Counted from the stretch's first letter, positions 1-5,309 are shown. The stretch: 7,797 nt of DNA from Christensenella sp. UBA3798 (GCA_002368735.1 DFEQ01000020.1:9617-17413); one strand, 5' to 3'. Numbers and translations are program-made. Notes: a model not told the origin generated them from the sequence alone.

Positions 1-2
1 AG

Positions 3-1304
3 ACGGTGGAGATCATCAAGGTGCTCTATCGTGGCGCCAATATCCTGATCCTCGACGAGCCCACCGCCGTCTTGACCCCGCAGGAGATCAAGACCCTCTT
101 TGCCGTGCTCCGCGAGATGAAGAAGGACGGCAAGTCCATCGTCATCATCACCCATAAGCTCAATGAGGTCATGGAGATCTCCGACCGCGTCGCCGTCCTC
201 AGGAAGGGCGAGCATATCGCGACGGTGGATACCAAAGATACGAACGAGAAGGAGCTTGCCGACATGATGGTGGGCAAGAAGCTCGACCTCAATATCGACA
301 GGAAGGATCCTGTGGATCCCCAGCCCCGCCTCGTTATCGAACATATGACGGTGAAGAACCGCGACGGCTTGAAAGCCGTGGACGACGTCTCCTTTACGAT
401 CAACGGCGGCGAGATCCTCGGTATCGCGGGTATCGCCGGCAACGGGCAGAAAGAGCTCCTCGAGGGTATCGCAGGTCTCCAAAAGGTGGAGAAGGGCGAC
501 ATCATTTTCCACAACCCCAAGGAGAATAAGCCCGTCACCTTCTTCCATAAGGATCTAAAGCAGATCAAGAAAATGGCTGCGGAAGGCAAGTTCCACGATC
601 CTGACGGCAAAAAGTGGGACTTCACGGGACTCTCGAATAAGGAGATCACCCGCCTCGTCAATGAGGAGAAGGTGCTCTTCTACGAGGACGAGATCATCGA
701 CCTCCGCCATCGCACCCCGCGTGAGATACAGGAGCTCGGCATCAAGCTCTCCTTCGTTCCCGAAGACCGTTTGAACATGGGCCTCGTGGGCAATATGAGT
801 ATCGTGGACAATATGGCGCTCCGTTCCTACAGGAAAGGTAAGTCCATTTTCGTAAATAAAAAGAGGCCTAAGACCCTCGCCGATAACATCATTCGCGAGC
901 TCGAAGTGGTCACGCCGAGCGATCAGACCCCCGTCAGACGCCTTTCGGGCGGCAACGTGCAAAAGGTCCTCGTCGGGCGTGAGATCTCTTCTTCCCCGAA
1001 GGTCCTGATGGCGGCGTACCCCGTGCGCGGACTGGATATCAATAGTTCTTATCTCATCTACAACCTTCTCAATCAGCAGAAAGAGAAAAACGTCGCCGTC
1101 GTTTTCGTCGGTGAAGACCTCGACGTGCTCCTCGCTCTCTCCGACCGCCTGCTCGTTTTGTCGGGCGGCAAGGTGGCGGGCATCGTGGACGCGCGCAAGG
1201 TCACCAAGGAGGAGGTCGGCATGATGATGCTGAGCCGCGCCAAGGCAGAAGACGCTGAGGCGATTAAGCAGATGATGGGTGACAAAAAGGAGGACAACGA
1301 ATGA
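3..1304 (+). CDS. nupO: Nucleoside/BMP-type ABC importer ATPase, double NBD, 5'-truncated
   Basis: This is the ATPase subunit of a YufO/NupO-type importer (BMP family, typically purine nucleosides), acting on the inner face of the membrane with the two permeases that follow. The window cuts off the beginning: the reading frame is open from base 3, and the GTG at 6 is an internal Val. Counting that Val as residue 1, the tail of NBD1 shows Walker B (ILILDEP, 13-19) and the H-loop His50. NBD2 shows a degenerate Walker A (GIAGNGQKEL, from 142), the family motif VPEDR (251-255), a signature LSGGNVQK (313-320, usually LSGGNQQK), and a degraded Walker B (AAYPVRGLD). The switch His is replaced (FVGEDLD). 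A degenerate NBD2 is known for this family, so ATP hydrolysis probably rests mainly on NBD1. Residues ~170-229 form a charged insertion absent from typical members. The stop overlaps the next start (ATGA). The family call is firm; guanosine or other nucleoside as substrate is inferred. Confidence 0.93.
   Translation, partial: TVEIIKVLYRGANILILDEPTAVLTPQEIKTLFAVLREMKKDGKSIVIITHKLNEVMEISDRVAVLRKGEHIATVDTKDTNEKELADMMVGKKLDLNIDRKDPVDPQPRLVIEHMTVKNRDGLKAVDDVSFTINGGEILGIAGIAGNGQKELLEGIAGLQKVEKGDIIFHNPKENKPVTFFHKDLKQIKKMAAEGKFHDPDGKKWDFTGLSNKEITRLVNEEKVLFYEDEIIDLRHRTPREIQELGIKLSFVPEDRLNMGLVGNMSIVDNMALRSYRKGKSIFVNKKRPKTLADNIIRELEVVTPSDQTPVRRLSGGNVQKVLVGREISSSPKVLMAAYPVRGLDINSSYLIYNLLNQQKEKNVAVVFVGEDLDVLLALSDRLLVLSGGKVAGIVDARKVTKEEVGMMMLSRAKAEDAEAIKQMMGDKKEDNE
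513..692 (+). other. ~60-residue insertion in NBD2 of the ATPase
   Basis: In remembered YufO-type proteins, the strand after the NBD2 Walker A (KVExGxI) runs within about 10-15 residues into the segment ending TPRxIxExG. Here about 60 extra residues intervene (roughly 170-229 of the visible chain). They are rich in Lys, Asp and Glu, with predicted helical stretches such as HKDLKQIKKMAAEG and SNKEITRLVNEE. The frame stays open and the family sequence resumes cleanly at RTPREIQELG, so this is an in-frame insertion rather than a frameshift. Boundaries are approximate because they come from memory of the family, not an alignment. Confidence 0.6.
1287..1294 (+). promoter_or_regulatory. Ribosome binding site of the first permease gene
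   Basis: AAGGAGGA lies 6 nt before the ATG at 1301, inside the last codons of the ATPase gene. It is a near-perfect Shine-Dalgarno sequence and fixes the start at 1301. With the ATGA stop/start overlap, it points to translationally coupled expression. Confidence 0.85.
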
Positions 1305-2488
1305 ATACGACCAAGAAAACGCGTGAGCCCCTTTTTCACTTGGTCAAGCGCACCGATGTTAAGCCGTGGCTTCCTTGGGTCGTGCGTGGCGTGACCATTG
1401 TAGTGGCTTTTCTCTTTATCGGTATTTTGACTTTTGCTTCTCTTGAAATAAGTCCCTTTGAAGTATATGCAAGGATATTCAAAGGTGCTTTCGGAGATTC
1501 TTATAGAGTCATGACCCTTTTGCGTGACGTTGCGATACTGCTCCTTTTCGCACTTGCCGTGACGCCTGCCTTTAAGATGAAGTTCTGGAATATCGGCGCG
1601 GAAGGACAGGTATTGATGGGCGCTTTCGCCTGTATGTTCTGCATCTTCTATCTCGGTGGTAAAGTTAACGATACCCTCCTGATCTTCATTTCCTTGGCTG
1701 CAGCGCTCCTCGTCGGCTCGGTTTGGGCGGTGATCCCCGCACTTTTCAAGGCAAAGTGGAATACCAACGAGACCCTCTTCACCCTGATGATGAACTATGT
1801 CGCGATACAGATCATTCTGTACGCGATCAAGATTTGGGCACCGGGCGGCACGGGGACGCTGTCTCCTTCTCCCTATGGGAATCTGCCTACGATCGCAGGT
1901 GAAAATTTTTGGTTCAGTATCATCGTGGCGATCGTGATGACTGCGGTAATGTTCATCTATTTGCGCTTTACCAAGCACGGCTATGAGATCAACGTCGTGG
2001 GTGAGAGCGAAAATACCGCGCGCTATATCGGCATCAACGTCAAGAAAGTTATCATTCGCACCTTGATTTTCTCGGGATTGATTTGCGGACTCACAGGATT
2101 TATGCTCGTCGCCGGTATCGACCATACCGTCAGTAGCACGACGGCGGAAGGAAGAGGCTTCACTGCGATCCTCGTTTCCTGGCTTGCCAAGTTCAATCCT
2201 GCCGGTATGATTTTCACATCCCTTCTCGTCGTCTTCCTGTCTAGAGGCATGGACGAAGTGATGACGATGAACGGCATTTCAAACAATTTCTTCTCGAAAG
2301 TGGTGATCGGTATCATGTTCTTGATGATCATCGGCTGCGAGTTCTTTATCAACTACAAGATCGTCTTCCGTCATCGTGCGAAAAGTGAAGTCGTGCCTCC
2401 TGCGCCCGTCGAAGGCGCGGAAAAGACCTGTGGCGAAGATACTTCCGATGGCGAGATCCCACAGGCGACGACCGCAAAGGAGGAATAA
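1301..2488 (+). CDS. nupP: ABC importer permease, YufP/NupP type (BMP/nucleoside family)
   Basis: This 395-residue integral membrane protein is one of two permease subunits that form the translocation path with the downstream gene product. The family hallmark FKMKFWNIGAEGQVLMGAFA (about 91-110) is clear. So is the later motif KHGYEINVVGESENTARYIG (225-244), which belongs to the cytoplasmic coupling region. Hydrophobic segments lie near 30-48, 76-90, 104-119, 124-148, 162-177, 204-221, 251-272, 301-314 and 334-351. The N-terminus is basic (KKTRE...KR), as expected for a cytoplasmic end. After the last segment comes a hydrophilic, acidic, Pro/Ala-rich tail of about 36 residues (from ~360), which makes the protein longer than the roughly 350 residues usual in the family. 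The start is set by the SD at 1287-1294. The subunit assignment is confident; the nucleoside substrate is a family-level inference. Confidence 0.93.
   Translation: MNTTKKTREPLFHLVKRTDVKPWLPWVVRGVTIVVAFLFIGILTFASLEISPFEVYARIFKGAFGDSYRVMTLLRDVAILLLFALAVTPAFKMKFWNIGAEGQVLMGAFACMFCIFYLGGKVNDTLLIFISLAAALLVGSVWAVIPALFKAKWNTNETLFTLMMNYVAIQIILYAIKIWAPGGTGTLSPSPYGNLPTIAGENFWFSIIVAIVMTAVMFIYLRFTKHGYEINVVGESENTARYIGINVKKVIIRTLIFSGLICGLTGFMLVAGIDHTVSSTTAEGRGFTAILVSWLAKFNPAGMIFTSLLVVFLSRGMDEVMTMNGISNNFFSKVVIGIMFLMIIGCEFFINYKIVFRHRAKSEVVPPAPVEGAEKTCGEDTSDGEIPQATTAKEE
2476..2484 (+). promoter_or_regulatory. Ribosome binding site of the second permease gene
   Basis: AAAGGAGGA ends 7 nt before the ATG at 2492 and overlaps the last codons of the preceding permease gene (stop TAA at 2486-2488). 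It is strong and well spaced, so it decides the start and supports operonic translation. Confidence 0.85.
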
Positions 2489-2491
2489 GTT

Positions 2492-3451
2492 ATGCCATTC
2501 GTTTCTTTTCTTTCTGGAGCAATCAGACTGAGCGCAACTTTCCTTTATGGTTCGACAGGTGAAATCGTCATAGAGAAATCCGGGCACTTGAATCTTGGCA
2601 TTCCCGGCGTAATGAGTGTGGGTGCTGCTGTAGGGTGTTTGACTGTGTATAAAATGCTGAAAGCAAAGATTTATTCCTCTTTGCTGTTGGTTTTGCTCCC
2701 ATTCCTTACCACGATCGTGGCAGGTGGTTTTATGGGACTCCTCTATAGCTTTATGACTGTGACGCTTCGTGCAAATCAAAATGTGACCGGTCTCGCGTTG
2801 ACCACCCTCGGCGTGGGGCTCGCAGGGCATTTGGTAAATGGGATCAAAGCGGGCGGCGATATCGGCATCATCGCAAAGGCGAGCCAATTCTACGCTAACC
2901 TTTTCTCGGTCAAAAGCAATAATTGGTTTGTGCAGATCTTCCTGTCCCACGGCATTCTCGTTTATCTCGCGATCATCATCGCCATCGTCACGCAGGTCAT
3001 CCTGAATCGCACGCGTATAGGTTTGCATCTCCGCGCGGTGGGCGAGAGCCCCGCTACGGCGGACGCCGCGGGTATCAACGTGACGGGATACAAGTACGTC
3101 GCCACCATCGTTGGTTCGGCGATCGCGGGCCTCGGCGGCCTCTTCACCATCATGGACTATATGGGAGGCAACTGGGAGTACGTTTTGGAAGGCTTCGGCT
3201 GGTTGTCTATTGCTCTCGTTATCTTTACATTATGGCGCCCCGCGCTCGCGATCCCCGGCTCTATCATCTTCGGCGGACTGTATATCGCGGCGGGATTTAT
3301 CAAGGGGATCACCTTTGCGCAGATCGAGCTTATCAAGATGCTTCCCTATGTGATGACCATCGTGGTTTTGATCTTTACCAGCATCGTGGGGAGCAAGAAG
3401 GCGCAGCCGCCGGCATCTCTTGGGTTGAATTACTTCCGCGAAGAACGTTAG
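2492..3451 (+). CDS. nupQ: ABC importer permease, YufQ/NupQ type (BMP/nucleoside family)
   Basis: This is the second permease subunit, 319 residues, close to the usual family length. The hallmark GEIVIEKSGHLNLGIPGVMSVGA near residues 23-45 corresponds to the GELxxERSGVLNLGxEGMM motif of the family. FMTVTLRANQNVTGLALTTLG (about 86-106) and the coupling-region motif TRIGLHLRAVGESPATADAAG (about 173-193) also match. The rest is a series of hydrophobic membrane segments ending near residue 302, followed by a short polar tail. It starts 3 bp after the upstream stop behind a strong SD. The TAG stop lies inside the left edge of a 129-bp imperfect palindrome, so the operon probably ends here. With the ATPase and the first permease it would make a heterodimeric pore; the binding lipoprotein is missing from the window. 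Confidence 0.94.
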   Translation: MPFVSFLSGAIRLSATFLYGSTGEIVIEKSGHLNLGIPGVMSVGAAVGCLTVYKMLKAKIYSSLLLVLLPFLTTIVAGGFMGLLYSFMTVTLRANQNVTGLALTTLGVGLAGHLVNGIKAGGDIGIIAKASQFYANLFSVKSNNWFVQIFLSHGILVYLAIIIAIVTQVILNRTRIGLHLRAVGESPATADAAGINVTGYKYVATIVGSAIAGLGGLFTIMDYMGGNWEYVLEGFGWLSIALVIFTLWRPALAIPGSIIFGGLYIAAGFIKGITFAQIELIKMLPYVMTIVVLIFTSIVGSKKAQPPASLGLNYFREER

Positions 3452-3578
3452 GCGGCTTCGTATAATACGGCATATACTTTGTTTCTGACTGCAAGGCGGC
3501 GAAATCACGTACGAACAAGTACGCTCATTCGCCGCCTTTTGTCGAGCCTCGTCTCTGCCGCATTCTCCGAAGCCGCCT
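3450..3578. repeat. 129-bp imperfect palindrome, MITE-like or giant terminator
   Basis: The two halves are inverted copies of each other. AGGCGGCTTCG (3450-3460) pairs with CGAAGCCGCCT (3568-3578). Further in, CGGCA pairs with TGCCG, then AAGGCGGCGAA (3493-3503) with TTCGCCGCCTT (3528-3538), and finally CGTAC (3508-3512) with GTACG (3519-3523). Blocks of mismatch separate these stems. The left end overlaps the stop codon of the permease gene. Such a layout fits a small non-autonomous inverted-repeat element or a very long 3'-UTR hairpin. No transposase is present and no clear target-site duplication was seen. Confidence 0.75.
3493..3540 (+). terminator. Probable intrinsic terminator of the transporter operon
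   Basis: A perfect 11-bp GC-rich stem, AAGGCGGCGAA/TTCGCCGCCTT, is followed by a run of four T (3537-3540). Inside it sits a second 5-bp stem, CGTAC/GTACG. It begins 42 bp after the stop of the last transporter gene. The T run is short and the loop region long (24 nt), so termination efficiency is uncertain. It forms the core of the larger palindrome. Confidence 0.55.
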
Positions 3579-3594
3579 TTTAATGCGTAATCGT

Positions 3595-3704
3595 GCGACG
3601 AAGTCGCATGATGTACGCGCTACCGCGCGCATGATGTATCGCGTTCCGCGACATGATGTACGCCCTGCGGGCGCATGATGTACCTCCTTCGGAGGCATGA
3701 TGTA
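3595..3704. repeat. Array of five CATGATGTA motifs alternating with small hairpins
   Basis: CATGATGTA occurs at 3607, 3630, 3652, 3674 and 3696, a spacing of 23, 22, 22 and 22 bp. The 13-14 nt between copies differ in sequence, but each is a perfect 5-bp hairpin with a 3-4 nt loop: CGCGC-TACC-GCGCG, TCGCG-TTC-CGCGA, CGCCC-TGC-GGGCG and CCTCC-TTC-GGAGG. A fifth hairpin, GCGAC-GAA-GTCGC, precedes the first copy. The fixed linker with shape-conserved, sequence-variable hairpins is seen directly. No function is known to me. The array lies between the operon terminator and the next promoter. Confidence 0.9.
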
Positions 3705-3888
3705 CGCGCCGCAACACCCCAAAGAATTTATCAATTTTTCGGGGACCCAACGCGGCTAACGGCGTGAAGGAGTCCGCACGACGGACCGTTATGGGTCGCG
3801 TTGCACCCTTTTTAAAGGGGGATCGTCTGCCGACGAAGTCGGGAGAGGGGGACATAGGGGGGCTTCTTGGACCGCCCCTCGCCGTTCA
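3705..3888. other. Non-coding structured stretch between the arrays
   Basis: No credible gene is visible here. There is a stem at 3717-3744 (CCCCAAAGAATT/AATTTTTCGGGG, one mismatch and one G-T, loop TATC). A nested hairpin at 3757-3791 pairs TAACGG with CCGTTA outside and GTCCG with CGGAC inside. A further hairpin, CCGAC-GAA-GTCGG, lies at 3830-3842. An alternative pairing of CAACGCG (3748-3754) with CGCGTTG (3797-3803) competes with the ACCC/GGGT closure of the nested hairpin. Positions 3793-3823 duplicate the head of the repeat copy at 5364. Without related sequences it cannot be called a specific RNA. Confidence 0.55.
3793..3823 (+). repeat. Partial copy of the dispersed repeat (head only)
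   Basis: These 31 bases match 5364-5394 with one difference. They start GGGTCGCGTTGC and end CCCTTTTTAAAGGGGGAT. The last 18 bases occur again at 3889-3906, forming a direct repeat 83 bp apart. Confidence 0.85.
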
Positions 3889-4085
3889 CCCTTTTTAAAG
3901 GGGGATTGGGTTTTTCGAGTGAAACGAGAAAAAACGGGGGATTTTCAAATCCACCATTCCGTCCTCGCTTCGTTCGTCCGTAATCAAGCCTCCTTTACGA
4001 AAGGATGTAAAGTCGCTCCGCTCTCGATCGGAAACGATCCTTTTTAATTCCATATAAAAAAGCGAACGAAGTGAGCAACTTCACT
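3889..4085 (+). repeat. Dispersed intergenic repeat, copy A (~197 bp)
   Basis: This stretch matches 5377-5572 almost base for base: four substitutions and one single-base indel, about 97% identity. It contains CCCTTTTTAAAGGGGG, a TTTTTCG/CGAGAAAAA stem, CCTTT-ACG-AAAGG, and a GATCG-GAAA-CGATC hairpin followed by CTTTTT (4026-4045). The unit ends in the first AACTTCACT of the neighbouring array. No open frame of note is conserved. Both copies sit in the same orientation upstream of a gene with a leaderless-type promoter. Confidence 0.93.
4026..4045 (+). terminator. Terminator-like hairpin inside repeat copy A
   Basis: GATCG-GAAA-CGATC is followed by C and five T. The stem is only 5 bp but has a stable GNRA-type loop. 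In the second copy (5512-5531) the first stem base is A instead of G, losing one pair. It may end read-through transcription from upstream, or simply be part of the repeat. Confidence 0.4.
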
Positions 4086-4173
4086 ATTCGCTTCTAGCGA
4101 ATAACTTCACTGCGCAGCAACTTCACTTGCCGAAGGCAAACTTCACTCTGCGCGGAGAGCGCACAACTTCACT
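4077..4173. repeat. Array of five AACTTCACT motifs alternating with hairpins (array A)
   Basis: AACTTCACT starts at 4077, 4103, 4119, 4139 and 4165. The intervening units fold as hairpins: ATTCGCT-TCT-AGCGAAT, a short TGC-GCA-GCA unit, TGCC-GAA-GGCA, and TGCGC-GGAGA-GCGCA. Unit lengths vary (16-26 bp). The last two hairpins recur in the same order in the array at 5564, while the first two are absent there. Read on the opposite strand the constant motif is AGTGAAGTT. Confidence 0.9.
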
Positions 4174-4209
4174 GACAAAGCCTCTCTGCCCGGATCTTGT
4201 AGCGAAGAA

Positions 4210-4239
4210 TTGCTTTTTTTGTCAGATATGTGCTATTAT
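4210..4239 (+). promoter_or_regulatory. Predicted sigma-A promoter with extended -10
   Basis: TTGCTT (4210-4215) and TATTAT (4234-4239) are 18 bp apart, with the extended -10 TG at 4231-4232. The usual start of transcription, about 7 nt after the -10, falls on the A of the ATG at 4246, so the transcript would be leaderless. No Shine-Dalgarno sequence lies before the ATG. Confidence 0.7.
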
Positions 4240-4245
4240 CGTACC

Positions 4246-5289
4246 ATGATCAAGCTCGGTTTGAAGAATTATTTTAAAAGTTACAGGCTGTTTTTCATCC
4301 CGATCGGGGCGCTGTCTCTTGGCATCGTCATCGGGCTCTCCGTGATGATCCCCATGCTTTGGAACGCGGTGAGGGACTTCGTGATGGGGGTGGCGGAGGC
4401 AGTCGGCAACGTCTCCTTCCATTGGGACGAAGTAAAAGATACCGTGTTCTCATCCATCGAAGGTCTGTCTTGGAGCGATCCGCAGGCGCTTGCCGACGAA
4501 GTGCTGAATGCGGGCTATTGGGAGGAGCTGCTGCGCGAGTGCGCCTCTGTCGCCTTTGGCGATATCTCCAAGGTGGAGGCAGAAATGGAGGCTTTGGCGA
4601 AGACGGCGATGACGACCATTGCGGGCGGCGCGATGCTCTTTGTGTTCTTTACTGCGGTCGGCGCCTACGTCGGCTATTTCGTCACCCGTTCGATGATCCG
4701 CACAGGCGTGGCGAAGCGTTCTTTCTTGAAATCGATCGTTGCGGGCGTCGTCAGTACGGTGATCAACCTGACCATCATCGCCGCAGGAGCGGTGCTCATC
4801 GCGAAGTCTAAACAGTATGCCAGCCTTTCCCTCCTGCTTACAATCCTCGTATATGGGGCGGCGGCATTCTTGGAGGCGTATTTCGTGCAGGGCTTTAATA
4901 AAGTTCCCTTCAAGAAAGTGATGCAGATCAAAAATATCTTCTTGCTCGCGATCCTGAATGTGATCGAGGTCGCCATCCTGCTGGGCGTGGTCGCTCTATT
5001 GCAGGCACTGACAAATCCCGCCATCGCGATCTATGCGGGCTTCTCGGTGATGATCATCACCATTAGCTGTATGCAACTGAATGCCGAGGCGTACGTCAAG
5101 AGCTTAGCGGATAATCCCGAAACCGAGAAGATCGGAGACGAGCATATCGCGGCGGCCTATCAAGGGCTTGCCCCCGTTGCATTTGCGGATAAAAAGCCTC
5201 TGACCGCAAAGAGCGCAGAGGGAGGAGGGTCCCCCGTAGCGGAGGTCGCAGTCGACGCCGCGCCGAAAGAGAGCGAGAAAAAGGAGTAG
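4246..5289 (+). CDS. Unrecognised multi-pass membrane protein
   Basis: I do not recognise the family of this 347-residue protein. One hydrophobic segment lies near the N-terminus (about 16-38). Next comes a mostly polar, acidic stretch (about 55-120, with WDEVKD, EEL and EVEAEMEAL-like helices) that is probably outside the membrane. Five more segments follow (about 121-146, 163-186, 192-214, 230-254 and 258-277). The C-terminal ~70 residues are hydrophilic and rich in Ala, Glu and Lys, presumably cytoplasmic. A TTG at 4210 and an ATG at 4228 are in frame upstream, but the first is the -35 box and the second lies before the -10, so 4246 is chosen. It stands alone between its own promoter and terminator and so is monocistronic. 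A membrane role is clear; no substrate or enzymatic motif is visible. Confidence 0.85.
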   Translation: MIKLGLKNYFKSYRLFFIPIGALSLGIVIGLSVMIPMLWNAVRDFVMGVAEAVGNVSFHWDEVKDTVFSSIEGLSWSDPQALADEVLNAGYWEELLRECASVAFGDISKVEAEMEALAKTAMTTIAGGAMLFVFFTAVGAYVGYFVTRSMIRTGVAKRSFLKSIVAGVVSTVINLTIIAAGAVLIAKSKQYASLSLLLTILVYGAAAFLEAYFVQGFNKVPFKKVMQIKNIFLLAILNVIEVAILLGVVALLQALTNPAIAIYAGFSVMIITISCMQLNAEAYVKSLADNPETEKIGDEHIAAAYQGLAPVAFADKKPLTAKSAEGGGSPVAEVAVDAAPKESEKKE

Positions 5290-5309
5290 ATCGACAATAG
5301 GGGAGAAAC

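Noticed and set aside
555..2125. Long antisense open frames opposite the transporter genes
   Set aside because: The + frames are clear members of the YufO/YufP families with matching motifs and ribosome sites. The antisense frames are compositionally odd (His/Arg/Asp-rich) shadows.
2923..3465. 180-codon + strand frame overlapping the second permease
   Set aside because: It is Arg/His-rich and out of frame with the strong family match. It starts inside that gene with no ribosome site.
3461..3466. TATAAT as a promoter after the operon
   Set aside because: No -35 box at suitable distance, no gene downstream for ~780 bp, and the hexamer is part of the palindrome's left arm.
3525..3855. Two small open frames on the - strand
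   Set aside because: They run through the CATGATGTA array and translate its repeats (YIM, TSC, HHA patterns). They have no ribosome site and resemble no protein.
3595..4173. CRISPR array
   Set aside because: Linkers are only 9 nt, the spacers are 7-17 nt and nearly all self-complementary, and no cas gene is present. The likeness is in layout only.
4210..4245. Upstream in-frame starts (TTG 4210, ATG 4228) for the membrane protein
   Set aside because: The TTG overlaps the -35 box and the ATG precedes the -10 box, so neither would be in the transcript. Neither has a ribosome site.
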